The notes: generated by a model not told the origin, from the letters alone. 64,000 bases of DNA from Notospermus geniculatus (GCA_002633025.1 NMRB01000252.1:163193-227192); one strand, 5' to 3'; numbered from the stretch's first letter, positions 47,196 through 61,700 are shown. Program-made: numbers and translations.

Positions 47196-49268
47196 CAACC
47201 AGCTAAGACAAAATCTAGAAAAAGGAAGATGCAAATGGACACAACAGATGTGAAAGATGCTGGAACAAATGATATCCCCATGAAAAGGCCATCTTTACCC
47301 CCAATAAATAGCGACAAATTAGGGGTGAGCGGTCCTCTGTGGTACTTCTGTCATTTCGCTTGCGCGAAAATAAATGTTGTGGTGCAAGAGCACAGCCAAG
47401 TCCCCGAGGCACCTAATCGCAAATGAGGCTGTGTGACAGTGTTGCATGAATGAAATCAATGTGATAAGTAGGCCTAGGCCTAGGTCTACACTCATTAGTC
47501 ATCGTCATCAGGGTCAGCCCCAGACAGTAGTATAGCCTGCTGCCTAGTCTAGTGCCCGGCCGTAGCCGTAGGAGTAGTGGTGTATCCTTTTGGTTTTGGT
47601 TTGTTGCCAATTCTGCACACCACCGGCCCTGCCCTGGTTAAAGTGTTTGTTTGCAGAGCTACATGAAATCTGGATAGAAACCAAGCAGGTGGGGCCAGAG
47701 AAAAGATGAAAAGCTGACCATTTGTCCATATTATTGTAATTTTTCAGAGTGGAAAAACAAGCTTCAGGCGCATCCCAGTTCCAGCTCATCGGTACACACC
47801 ATTGAAAGAAAACTGGATGAAAATCTTCACACCAGTGGTTGAGCATCTTCATTTACAGATAAGATTCAACTTGAAAACAAGAAATGTTGAATTGAAGGTT
47901 TGTTAATTGCACCATCAACACTTTTACTCCCAATGATTTATTTTTGGTACATATTGGCGGGCTAGTCAAGCTGATTGCCTTTACACCTTGGTGTGATATA
48001 GCGTTATCATTACTGCCTCTTTTCAGACATGTAAAGAAACCACAGACATTGCTGCTTTACAAAAAGGTGCTGACTTTGTAAAGGCTTTCACATTGGGATT
48101 TGAAGTTGAGGTAATTCTGTGACCTAAGGTTGCTTTTCTACTCCATGATGAAATTCTGGTCTTTTTTAACTGTTGCATTATCAATCCAATTTTATACATT
48201 TCATGAGAGATTTTTTCCAATTTAGTTTATCAATTTGACTTTCAGGATGCGCTGGCACTTGTTAGACTGGATGAACTCTACTTAGAATCCTTTGATATCA
48301 CAGATGGTAGGAATTTTATATTGGTTTCTCACTCTTTGCTCAGAAATAGAAATCAAGTGGTATTTATAATAGTCTATGAATGAACTCATTTGGCAAATTC
48401 TGAGGCTATTGGATCATATTATCTTTGACTCTTGACATTTTTTTGAAGAATAGCTTTGATAACTGATGGACATTTCTGCTGTCCAGAACCTTCTCTGCTG
48501 TTGATGTCAGGTTTCTTACATTTCAAGCTTCATCAATGCAAGACAGCTCTTTCTAGTCTTCTGATAGTGCCTGATCATAGAAAGATCAATCATAACCTTT
48601 ACATTCCAGTCAAACCTCTGAAAGGTGATCATCTCTCCAGGGCAATAGGGCGTGTGGCAGGAAAGAATGGGAAAACAAAGTTCACAATTGAAAATGTTAG
48701 CAAGACAAGAATTGTGTTAGCAGATACGTAAGTATTGTTGGTTGTGTGCCAGGACTTTTCTGAAACCACCCTCATCAACCAAAACAACAGATGCATGCTT
48801 CAAAAGAATTCTTTTCTCAATATTGTGTTGCATGTGCCATCATACATCCAGTGTCTGCATGCTGAATCAGTGCCTTTAACATATTTCTCATGTACTTTTC
48901 AGGAAAATTAACATACTGGGATCCTACCAGAATATACGGATAGCTAGGACAGCAATCTGCAATTTAATCCTTGGTGAGTGATGTTTTGACTTAAGACATT
49001 GCAAAGATAATGCACTAATGTGGTGAATTTACTTCCTCTCCCCTAACTGTACCTTCAGACTGGCTAATATTCAGGGTTGTTTCAATGAATGTCTTGATAA
49101 TTTCTAAAGAAGAAAGCACAGAAATGAAATTGACACACAAGGCGGTAAATGAAAATTTCTGATGACCTCTTTCTTCATGTCACTTTTCTGTCTGTTACAG
49201 GGAGTCCGCCATCCAAAGTCTACGGTAATCTTCGAACTGTTGCCTCAAGAGCTTCGGAAAGATTTTGA
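47196..49268 (+). CDS. PNO1: PNO1 / Dim2 KH-domain pre-40S assembly factor
   Basis: Seven exons: 47196-47324, 47748-47897, 48027-48110, 48246-48306, 48610-48727, 48903-48973 and 49201-49268. PNO1 binds the 3' end of 18S precursor rRNA and is the partner of NOB1 and of DIM1-type modification. Near-identical family blocks: [77 protein letters not shown], then KH-type [36 protein letters not shown] and the C-terminal [20 protein letters not shown]. The N-terminus is basic ([12 protein letters not shown]), as expected. The true start codon is not resolved because of the N at 47194; the open frame back to 47094 does not look like PNO1. AATAAA at 49299 fits the poly(A) signal. Confidence 0.96.
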
Positions 49269-49537
49269 TTGCCCGATTCTTTGTATTTATATTTGTGGAA
49301 TAAACAAACTGTGATAGAAAGGTAGTGTTTGTTCATTTCTGTGATCAAATGCTAGCAGGAACATTTAATTTGGGGACACCAAAATCGCAGTTATGTTTCA
49401 TGCTCATCATAAAGGGCATGTGCAATATCGCCAACAATAACATCCGCTCTCTAGACAGGAAACTTGCCGTCCAAACCGCATCCTGCGACATGGTCTACGG
49501 CAGGGAGACACCCGCGACAACCTCTACTACCACACCA

Positions 49538-49624
49538 TAATTGGTAGACTGCTTCCCTGCCCTCGAAACGCTTCGCTCGTATTTGCGGAGCGTTACGAGG
49601 GCAGGAGACCAGTCTCCTTAATTA
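49538..49624. repeat. Foldback element between PNO1 and THADA2
   Basis: Imperfect inverted arms TAATTGGTAGACTG / CAGTCTCCTTAATTA and the inner CCTGCCCTCG / CGAGGGCAGG. It lies 150 bp upstream of the THADA2 start codon. Confidence 0.7.
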
Positions 49625-49774
49625 GTGTAGTAATCCGTTCATAGGTGGCGGCTGCCATTTCTGCTGCGTCTCCTGAATCGCCGAAAAAAGGCATTTTGTG
49701 TGTCTGTTGACCCTTTATCAAATTGCCAATGGCCATGGGAAGAAAGTATTAGTTCATGCAACGCGTTAGGTACC

Positions 49775-52700
49775 ATGGAACCTCAAATCAGAGCTAATAA
49801 TATCTTGAAAACTGGGTGAGTAGTAGCGCGGTTCGCCGCCTTCCACGTGCATGATGTAGGCCTATACCATGTATACAGGGTGAATCAAAAAATGTGAAGT
49901 GACATCTGGCCTCAGATTGCACTTTTTGTCTTCAGCCTGGTTCAGTAACAGATGACATAGGCTATGCACATCGTCATCGGTAAAATAAGTAGAGCACATG
50001 CATTATTTCATTCATCATAATGAAAATTATGATTGAATTGAACTGATAAAATTAAAAAAAGTTTGTGGCAGCGTTTGTCTGTTCAGTGATCGCTCTCTGA
50101 TCTGATTCTTCTTTTAATCAATTTCATGATTTGCAGAGGGGCTGAAGAAGGGAGAACAGCAGCTGAAGTGGTTGACGGGATTCTGAAGCATTTGCAGGAG
50201 GAGTTGTGTGTTCCTTGTGATGATGATGCTAGAAAATGGATCCATTCGTCTGTTGCATTTGCTGCCAGCCTGATGTTCAAACGTTTGGCTGGGAACACTG
50301 ACAAGAAAATAAGACAAAAGGCAGAGAAGGTATATAAAAGCACAAAGAATGAATGAAGAAGCCCTGTTTTCAATTCATACTAGGCTTTTCCTGAGCTGAG
50401 GCCTGAATTCAGATTTGTGGGGCACATTGTATTGTAACATTCCATTTGCTCTCAGTTGTTAAGAGCAGTTGGCTGCCACTTGGCGAGATGAAGAACATTA
50501 ATCTGGTGACAGCCTGAATGCAAAACAATTGTTGACCTTGTTCCTTTCCTTTGTCTAGATTCTACAAGAGTGTTGTAGACTATGTCCTGACTTTGTGAAG
50601 GCAGAAGTGTCCAGGAATACCTTGTCAACGTTGTCTGTTGATGTGTGGAATCATGATGATTTGCTCATTTGTGAGTACACACTGACATTTCAGTTATTTT
50701 TCTTTCGAATAGCTATTGCTAGGGTTTAGGAAGTTTTAACAAAATGTTTAAAACTAGGAGTTAGCTGTCAGTCATGTCTAGGCAGGTGCAGGATCAGTAT
50801 TTTTGACACATTGGTAAAAATCGAATTGATGTCTCTCTCTTATTCAGGGTCTTCCATTGTTGAGAACTCCCCCAGTGTTGTAAATATTCTAGAGACTGCA
50901 TTTCCAACATTCCTTGAGAAATTCTATGCAACCTTGAAACATCTTGTGAATGACAGCTTACCCATGCCTTCGCGGCAGCAACAGCTGCATGCTTCTGCCA
51001 GGGTAAGTGTGCTGTCGATATTGTTGCTGTGTCAATATATAGGGTGAGGTCAGAATTCCGTGTATGTTATGTGTTATGTGTCAATGTTACAGATCTGTAA
51101 CAAATATGTAACATTTACCACCAATTGTGACCTCACGACAAACAGCCACGTAACATGGCCGTTAGTGTTACAGATCTGTTTAAATAGATCTATTTTAACA
51201 GCTCCTGTTACAGGACATGTTAAGTCTAACAGAACTGTTACAGGCATGTAAGAGGTGGTGTTAATTCAATCAAGGTGGACTGAAATCTGTTAAACCAAAT
51301 TTCTTAATAACTTTGGTAATTCTTGATGAAATAAGCTGGGGTTTTTACTAAATTGCTTGGAAGAGATCCCTCTTCGTTTTGAACACACTGGTTAAAATAT
51401 GCAGAAATTTCCCTACATTTTAGAAATTTTAACCACTTAGTGGTTAAGAATCTGTAACACCATCAAGAGGTCAGAATTTCTCACGTTAGTGTTATGTTAT
51501 TGTTACAACCATATTTGTTTGGACAAACTGTGTTCAAGAAGATGTTTGCTCTGGAAAGGGGTGAAAACTTTGTCCAAGTGCCTGCCAAAGGTAATGAGCC
51601 TTCAGAGAGACACATAAGACTCACACAGGAGCAGCTGGATGAGTTGGTTAACGATTTTCATGCTAACAGGCTGTTAGCAGCCTGTTAACAGGATGTTAGC
51701 ATCCTGTACACAGGCTGTTAACAGGCTGCTAACCACAGCCCCTTTTCAACAGTGTTGAAGGGGCTGTGGTAAATGTTGAAATTGACAGATCTGTAACACT
51801 AGCACATAACACATAACATACACGGAATTCTGACTTCACCCATAATGTCAGCCCTCCCTCATGGATCGAAGGTCCACTCTGTTTCAGATACACCGTGAGC
51901 AGTTCACAGTTCTGAAGTTGAATTAACAGGTTGTGGCAGCATTTCAAGATGGGTATATCGACTTCAGTACCATCTCAGCGTTGCACTATCTCTTTCAGTT
52001 GTTCCTCCATGTTGTCCAGTTCGTACCAAAGACTGTTCTGGCATATGTCTGGGACAAATTCACTAAGGAAAACTTGAATGTCATGGAAAAGATTTTGCAG
52101 ATTTACATGTGTCTGCTGATGGATAGGGTTAGTACCATACGGTTAGTTTATAACACCTTGTTGTGTCATTTGCCTGAATATTGTCCTTGACCTCCAAAGA
52201 CTCTACTTTGTGAGCACAGCTTTGACTGAGCAAACAAATGATGGAGACTTGATTGGGTGTTCCATCTGTCCTACATTTACGTTTTGTGGCTGACATTTAA
52301 ACGTAATGGTTTCAGGAATCCCCACGTGATCTTAAACTCTTGATTGGTATGAGCATATCATTACTCATCACAATGTGCCCTAGTAGTGAGGAGGCTTCCA
52401 AAGTGTTTTTCAAAATCTTCAAAAATATTGGTGAGTAAAGTAAAGGGCTTGTAGCCAAGAAGTCTAGTAAGACTTTTCCATTATAAATTTAAAGCTTGTC
52501 AGGTCTTTCACCACAAGCTTGTTGTGATATCATGTTTAACCAGAAATGATGCAGTTATGAATTTGGATATTTCTAACCATGTCCGTTGTTGGATAGATCT
52601 TGGCCATTTCTGTGAACAAAAATTTGATTTCACCAATCATTTCTCTTTCAGGTGAAAATGTCAGAGTAACATTTGGAAACATGATATTATATCTTCAGTT

Positions 52701-55700
52701 GCCTAATGATAAAACAAAGGAGGATGTTGATGTGGACTTTGCATCTATATCTCTTATAAATGGACTTCTGTTGTCTTCCATGAGCAAAACAGTTGTGTTA
52801 GAGCCTGTGGCTGATTCACAGTCTACCTCATTTCTGGTCATGATCTTTCCCTCTGTGTGTCGGTTGGTAAGGTCAAAATATGTTTACAATGGATTCCAAC
52901 TACTTCATCTTTGGTACCAGTCTTTCATCAGATGTGGCTTCCAGCAAGGTCAAGCTCAGGATCAAGATCAAGGTCAGGATCAGGGTCAAGGTCAGGTGGT
53001 GTGTTCATGTGATGGTCAAGTTCATGGTGGATGTAGTCAAGGAAGTGGAAGTGTAATTCCAGATAGGTTATTTTTGAAAGATAGTAATATGACGAAGGAA
53101 ACATTGCAACTTATCTGGACGAACTGGGATAACCCTGTGAAAGGAGTACCAGAGTTTGTTGCCAAGATATTCACCTGCCTGTTACAGTGCAATCGGATGG
53201 AATCCAGGACAAACGGAGGATCAGATGACTTATTGACATTAGTGAAGGAGAAGATCATGAGATCGCCGTGGAATATTCGAGGCAAACATCGTCTGCTCAT
53301 GGCTTTGTTGGAGTTTGTTAGTTCGCAAGATGTAAGTTTTGCGAGATTTTAGTCACTGCCTTTCGATTGAAACCATGATTGATATGATGAGGGCATCTAA
53401 GCCCTCGGTAGAAGGATTTTTGTTTTGCTGTCCATATTCCATCCTTCCAACATCCTAAAATATTAGCTTACAAAAGAGGAGGCCTTACTTGATGACCTGA
53501 AAATGTTTCGTTTCAGTTGTTAAGAGACTATCCGGAAATCCCATCAGAACTTGCCCAATGTCTGCTCACCAGTTTCTTAGCCTCCTTATCGTCTGATGTC
53601 TACAAGGTTTTCATGGACTGTCTGAAGTAAGTTTAACCTCATTGCAAATCGGCATCTCTATTCCTATGACTGTGGGTGAGAACGATTTCATGTGCAGCTG
53701 TAAAATCATACATTTTGGATACCATGAAATTCACTATTCATATACCAATGATTTAAGGATGGACCATTCGAGCCAGCCATCCTGAGTAGTCAGGGGTTCT
53801 TAGTGCTCACTCCCTCTGTCACACAATGACGAGGGAGAAAGCACTAAGAACCTGATATTCTTAATCTTAGAATAATTGGAGCCCTAAATTAAAGTAAGGT
53901 GCTGTACCTCTACATTCTCTCTTCTTTTAGAAAAGAGATAAAAGGTGATGAAAAGCGAAGAAAAGTGTGGACAGACATCTGGATGAATGAGATGGTTGCA
54001 GCTTTGACATCTGACAGTCCGTAAGTCCCTGTCAATTATATTGTCAAATCCATGACGTCAAATCCATTGCCAACATTGAGAGACTACAGCACTCACCACG
54101 AAGTTAAATCCCCATGTAAACTTCTTTTTTGCAGGACACATAGATACAATGCCTCACACTTCTGGGTGCCACTCACTCTGAAGACCCTACCGGAGGTGCT
54201 TTGTGATCTTGATGTCTGTCTTCACCAACATTTAAATGACCCATCCTTGACAAAGAAGAAAAGGAACAGTTATCTCTATGCTTGGGTTGCTGTCATGAAA
54301 ACAGCCAGGAATCAAAATCTTGTGGCAAGTCTGGATAAGGAACCTCTTCGGGAAGTTCTGTACCATTGCGATGATGATCTGAGGTCTGATGCCTTCGTTG
54401 TTTTGTGCTGTTCCCCTAAGAAATCAGGTATGCGGTACTTGATATCCATAATTCCAAAGGCCTTCATATACTGATTGGTAGAAGTCAAGCTATGACCTGG
54501 GTTCAGGCATGAAGAATCCAAGCTCAATTTCTATTTTTACAGAGCCTCTATTCCCCCTGGAAATGATGCTGTTGCGTGAATGTCTGCCACTGAACCTCAA
54601 CATCGATAACGCTCGTTTCCGCCAGAGGCTCATATTTAGTCTGAAGTCAGTGTTCATAAGGATACGTGATAGTTGCCTTGCCATGCTAAAGTCATTGGAA
54701 AAGAAGAAGAGGATAAATGAGGACATAGTTTCCGACAGTTTGATGAAGAGTATTGGTGAGTACAGGGATTACTCTCGAAGGGATTGTAAAAAGTGATGCT
54801 GCCACTGATTCAGAACTGGTTGTATGTCCGTTTGGAATGATCTTTTGGGTTTTCAGTCCCTTCAAAATCCCCTCATGTAATATGATATAACTGCTGACCA
54901 CCTCAGCCTGAAGAACACCTTTCCGTTAAGGACACCAAAGTTCAATCTCAAATTGGTCATTTCTATTCATTTTGACCTTTGTAACCAGCAGGTGTCCTAA
55001 TTAGAGGTTCCATTGTACTATCAACAGTTAGTCTTGATCTCTCTCCAGATTTCCCCCTCTTTTCCAGACTTCTTAGACTGGTTGTGGAAGCTGTGTATCA
55101 AGTCCATCTGTCCTGGTGCTTCGTATCAGAGGTTGATTACAGTATTAGATATCATAGAGGCCATCTTCACCACATTCACGTTCAGCAAACAGTCAGCTAG
55201 GAAGGCATTTACTCCAGGTACCTTCTTTGTGTCCAGATTTGTATGCCAAAAAGGAACTCATCCAAGTGACTATTTTCACATAGAGAACCAACTTTTGTCA
55301 GACGTCTCTCACATGAAGTGGCACTTTGCTGTTTAAACATTCCCCTCCACCTTGTTTCCAGTTACAGAGTCTGTGACGAAACTACTCGACTTTGGTGCGA
55401 ATCATGGGATGTTGGACTTCTATTCATCCTCCAATGTCAAGGCACTGTTGTGTTGTATGATGGAGGAAACTGTGGAGGTAAATTGTCTGAAATTTTCATA
55501 TTCTGTGGGACATGCACTGCAAGAATTCAGCTACAGTTAAACAAATCTGTTACAAAGTCAGTTACAGGAATTCTTGGTGCATAGGGTTGCAATCGGAATT
55601 CGCAACTCAGCAGGTGCTGCTGCAAGCATAAGAACTGTAAGATCTTAAAAACTCAGCAAAACAAAGCAATGACATTGTGTCATGGTGTCCTTTATGCTGT

Positions 55701-58700
55701 GCAACAAGGCAAAAACCGGTCTTACATGTATGCACTCTGCACTTCCCTGTGGAATAGGTTACAGAGTTCCTCATTGCTTTCATGTTTCAGATTCAAGAGC
55801 TTAGCTGTCGCCTGCTTCTGACTTATTTCCCATGGCCGCTGCATCTTGACCAGTTCACTGATGAGGAGGTGGCGTCTCACATGTTGTCACATGGCCTCAA
55901 GATGTGTAGAAAGCCCAAGGGACAGCACAGTGCCAGTGGTGCGAACATGTGCAATTTCATATTTTCAAGGTAAGGTGGGTTGTCATGGTTTTAGTGACAA
56001 GATTGAGGTTGTGGTGGTGCAGTTGTAGGGAATAGGATTTGTGTCAGATAAGCTTTAGGTTTGACCCTTGGATGGATTCTTTTGTGCTCTCATATTGTGT
56101 GAAGAAACCAGGTGAATGGTTTGTTCCCAAGAAAGGTGTCAGATGAGATTGGGGCATCTTGAACCCAAGGATTACACCAATCTCTTCAGTCTCTGCTGTG
56201 AGTGAAGTGGAATCGAAAGGCAAAATGACCGGATGGATTGGTCCAGTATTGGAGGTTCTTTGAGATTCTGCATCCCTATTGATGTGGTACTTGTCTCAGT
56301 GGAAAAATGATGTTGGTTTCTCTCTTTCTGCAGTTATGCTGTTGGTCTCAACTGGAAATTCAGTAGGAAGGATTCAACCATTCGCTGTGAAAGGCCCATT
56401 GAGACGTCCTCTAATAAGAATGATGGCTCTATTCAGTTCATAGAGCTACTCATTGAAATGACTGAAGAGGCTATGAAACAGGCTGAAACGGATGTGTTAC
56501 AGGCTTCTGTGTGTAACCCTGGCCATGGTGAGTACCAGTACTGAGCCTGAGGAACTACCGGTACGTCGGCAACCCATAAGTGACTGGTAATGTATATGCT
56601 TGAAACCTGCAGTTTGATGTACCTTGTGGTGTTCATGTCCTTCACTATACAACTTCTGTGTGTACATTTCATGGCAGAGTTTCCCTTACATTTCCCTGTC
56701 TTTCTCTAGGGTACATCCAAGCTCTTCGGCTCTGCCTTGCCTCTAATGACAAATCTATCATGGAAAATTCAACCCTGTGGAAGCCTTGCATTGATAAAGT
56801 GATAGATATTTCAACAGCAATCTTGCATAACATGCTGTATCTTCTTGGTGGAAAATCAGATTATGAAGGTCAGTGGAAATTGGATTGTTAATTAATTTTG
56901 CTATCAAGAATGTTCAGTAATTATTGCGAGTGTTACAGTATGTATGATGGTGCTGTCTTCATGCAGTTCCAGTATAGTAGGGTTGTCTTCATGTATGGTA
57001 GTTACAGTACAGTACTGTTGTCTTCATATAGTTATAGTACAGTAGTGTTGTCTTCACGTATTTACAGTAGAGTAGGGGTTGTCTTCATGTAGGCCTAGTT
57101 ATGGTACAGTGGAGTAGGAGTTGTCTTCATGTAGTTACAGTACAGTAGGGGTGTCTTCATGTAGTTGTATTCGAGTAGTGTTTTCATGTATTTACCGTGG
57201 AGTAGGAGTTGTCTTCATGTAGTTACAGTAGAGTAGGGTGTCTTCATGCAGTTACAGTACAGTAGTGTTGTCTGAAGGCAGCACCATCTAGGATTTCAAG
57301 GTCGAACTTTTCAACAACAATAACATTCAGGCACTTTGCTCAGAAAGGGAATGTACCAGTTTAGGGTCTTGGTAACAGGTTAAGGCCGATGTGCAATACA
57401 TCTTTTCAGGCATGGCTCCATCCTTTGCTCAGATGGGGACTGCCATATCATCCATGATACAGCAGACTGAATCAGGGGAGGAAGAGGGAGTAGTTCTCTC
57501 TGATGAATTTCAACATGTGATGACATGGTGTTGGATAAGTATCAAGGTCAGTCTTCAATGTTACTACTGTCCTTGAGCAAAACACTTAACCCATTCTCTA
57601 TCTGTTTCATATCATATGAAATTCCATAGGCCTTGTTCCTCCTTGGATGAGATATTCACTGTGGTCACGATTTTCATTACCCACATGGAAATTTTGTTAA
57701 AGTATTTCAAGAAATGACTTCTTGGTGATTGCTGACATATTGAAGGAGATCATGAGTGTATTTGGGGTTGATCGACTGGATATTTTCTAACAAATATTTG
57801 TTTATTTCCTTTACAGGAATGTAGCCTGTTGCTTGGAAATTTGCCTGGTTGTTTAGGGTCCGCAAATTCAAAAGGCGTGCTTGACGTCCAAGATGTTGAG
57901 CGGATTGGAGAGGTGTTGATGAAGATCCTCACAAACTGTAGACACAGGGTGAGCAACTTAGAATATCATCTGAATTTGGATACGTTTTCACCATCCTTTC
58001 TCTCATCCTTGACTTTTCTGTTTTAGGGTGCTATTGAGGGATGCAATTATGGCTTTGTCAAATTCATGTCCAGTCTGCTGATGTCAGGTGATGCTGAGTG
58101 GAATAGATTACCTGGACAATACTTAGAAAAGGTACGTAATCCGTCACACTTTCATGAACAAATAAAATGACAGGAGTGTGACTCCTGTACTGTATGACGT
58201 ATCGAAAAATCCACTTTGTTCTTCCAGTACTTTCTTCTTCTTTTCTCTCCTTCAGATTCTGTCTGCTATCACAAGTCCCCAGTCCCTGTCTTCTGTTACG
58301 AGACGATCTGCTGGTTTACCACTCCTCATACAAAGTATCACCTCATGTGAGACAAAATTGAAACAGGTACAAATCACACACATATTCATTAGTGTCCGTT
58401 TCTGTGAGTTGATACTTGTATTAAATGACTTCATGGTTGATCAATGTCACTATCATTGATCAATGCAGCAATTCCTGCTTTTGATCAGTTCAGAAATTAT
58501 TGGATTCCAACATTGTTGTTAAATTTTTTTTCAATTTTCCTTCAGACCAAGATATTTGATGAAGCTTTACAAACACTGCTGCACATTGCCAAACAACCTT
58601 ACTGCGAATTGGACCAAACTATTGACATCCCACAAGTCATAGCTATGAACGTGATGGAGACACTCTTCAAAGATGCAACACGGTCACTCTGCTGTCTACG

Positions 58701-61700
58701 ATTCGTTAGTGATGCTGTCATCCTGACCATTTCAAGCTTCTCATCTCCATCCTGGGCCACCAGGAATGCTGCACTGCATCTCTTTGGTAAGTTAATGGTA
58801 GTTTTTACAAACCTGACCTCGGTTTTAACTTGGGAGGCCATAATTTGATCAATTTTGTAGCCTTGCGCGGTGAGAAATTCCACCTCCATGACTCTTGTAA
58901 ATGGGTTTCTATAATAGGCATTTGTGAGCTCAAAGTGAGCGTCCAAGAACAAAACAAATTCTCCACATCGTTAGACTGCCTGTGGTTGCTGGTATCCTTC
59001 TGTCTGAAGTCAGTTTCTGAAGTAAATTTTCTAAAGAGTCAGTAATGTCATTACGTCTTAAATTGAATGTTTGCAATCTTATTTGTCAGTGCTATTTTGT
59101 CATGTTCTCAGGTTCGCTGTTGATGAGGATGTTTGGCCAGAAAAAGATGGAAAAATTCAGCTTCAGCAGTACCACAACAGTAGAAGAGTTCTTCTCTCTC
59201 TACCCCAACCTTCAGCCATTCCTGCTCTCTCAGCTACAAGAAGTCGTGACATGTACTGGCCATAAGGAAGAAGGAAGACTACTGCATCCAAGTGTCTTCC
59301 CACTGCTTGCAATTCTTTCCCGTTTGGCTCCAAGTTCTCACCAAAACGTCGATATGGCCAGGAAGTTCAGAACTCCTGTTTTGACATTACTCGGGAGCCC
59401 TGTGTATCAGGTTCGAGAACTTGCTGCAACGACATCAGTTGTTTTCATATCTGATGATGAAAGACGAGAATTTTTGGCCAATTTTGTGAAGTCCTTTCCA
59501 GAGAATTGGTCAGAACAGATGCGTGGTGCTGGTGCGAATCACCTGCATGGAAAACTGCTTTTGGTGCAGAAACTCCTCTACATACAACGGTAAGTTTTCC
59601 TGGTTTGAAAAAATGGTCTTCACCTATAGCTTTTGCAGTCAACTCTGTGATGAGGCCTGCCGATCTAATTGGAATCAATTTCATGAGTATTCTCTCTGAT
59701 GGATCTGATCTTGTAAAACGAGCTCGGCAAGTTTTGTTTCTGTCTTCAGAGATGCTCTTGACAAAGACTTTACTCAAGTCCTTTATGAAAAGGCATGGCT
59801 GGCAGGCCAGGACAATCCATGTTTTCTCTTGCGGTCATTGTACCTGGAGATTTTGCTTCTTCTACCTCACTGTGAGTTGGAGACCATCAAATATGAAGAT
59901 GGATTACTCAATGGAAGTACGCATCCAACACACCTTTTGGTAAGTGTGCCATTGACAAAGCTAATAAAAGTTCAGGGGTACTCCACTGTCATGGGCTCAT
60001 GTTTCTTTCTACAATATGTAATGAAGTTCTTATTTTTGCAAATAGAGCTTCTATTGTCGTACCGAAAGGCACTCAATCAGGTGAGAACTTTCTCATGGAA
60101 GTTGATTCTCAATCGGAAATTCAGCTGTTGGAGACAGTGGCTGTTGTTTGTGTTGCTGCTCATGGCATAAACTGTAAGGAAACCAACCATCGTGAAGTGC
60201 CCGACTGAGAGCCAACTCGCAAGTGAAAATTCCCCTAAAGACAGTGTCGCTCCAAAACAGATCTTGTCACATGAAGATATGGAATCATCCTTCTCTGTTT
60301 ACCGGTAGGTTGGAAAAGAACAAGTTCAGAGGAGCCTATCCAAGCATCTCTTGAGAACTGAATCTGCCTCAGTTATTGAAACGTGTATGAAAAGTGGGCT
60401 TCATGAAGTAAGGGAGCAGTGCATCCAATGTCTACAGGAGATGATGAACCATAAACGTGGAACACTGGAGTTCTGGTGTCAAGTTGAGGTGAGACTGGCA
60501 GGAAAGAGGATCTGCCGATGGTTCTTGGGTTCTTTGATTCAAAGCTGGTCGGAGCAGCAACATCTGAAGGCCATCTCAGGCAAGAAGTAATCGCCCACAT
60601 TGTCTTCCATAACAACAGTCTTCACTGCTTTCTTCAAAATCCTGACCTCTCTTTCAGGAAAATCTATTCAACATGATTCTTACTGAAACAAGAGGTGCTC
60701 TTTTACAATCATGTCTAGAATTGATTCGTAAGATTCATGAATCTTCTGCCGTCCACTCTCCAACCTGTCCAAGTGAAGTGAAGGAAAAGCTGAAGGCTAT
60801 GTACACTCAAGAACGAGTGACTGGTGTGTCAGGATCGGCTCTTGTGGTCATGGCCATCATATTGGAGCGAACAGACTTGCAGGAAACATCAAGGTAGGTG
60901 TGAAAAGTGCTTGTCCCTTTATGAAGATAAATTGTGGATGTGTATCCAATACTTCCTATGGTAAATGTTAACACAATGTATCAGAGAATACTCCATTGAG
61001 AGTATACTTCCAAGCTATTTTCTCTTTCTAGTATTTGCACACCGTCACGGTCACTTTATTTAATGTAACACAGTTGTTTATTTTCCTATTTGTTGCAGAT
61101 CTGACTTAAAAGACTGGAGTCAAGCAGCTCTTCGGTTTAGCTACCCTACACAAACTGAGCCCACACGTTTACAAGCTGCGAGGGCTCTTGTTATTGGAAG
61201 TTGTACAGTGCTGAATGCTGTGATGAAGCATCCGATGGGTAATCAGGATGTAGACTGCGTAATAAGGTATGAACAAGTGTGATATTTTCAGAATCCAGAT
61301 ACCCGCAGCCATGACAAAATTTTGTCCCGTGTCTAGGTCAAGCTCTCAAGTGGCCATTCCACTCAATGCATTGGTATGCCAGCACATTTATATGCTCGGT
61401 GCCAGCGAAATCAGGGTTTGAGACTGATGCCAAGATTAAGAATAGTTGGCCTACAAAGAACTCGGACTGTGTTACAGTCAATATCGAAGCACTCGTGCAC
61501 CTGAATCCCAGGGACATTCTTAACTGATTTGTATATCAGAGCTTACTGTACAAAAGCTTAATGTACATGTGTGACTTTTTTCTTTCCAGTATATTTGATG
61601 CTGCAACTTCACTTCTCCAAGATGAATCTTCAGATGTTAGGCAGGAAATCACTAGAGTTGTCACCTCTTTTTCTCAAGAGCTGTTTCCTGGTGTGAGTGT

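Noticed and set aside
51494-51688. 64-codon frame inside the 800-bp TIR element as a gene
   Set aside because: No recognisable domain and too short for a transposase; kept only as part of the element.
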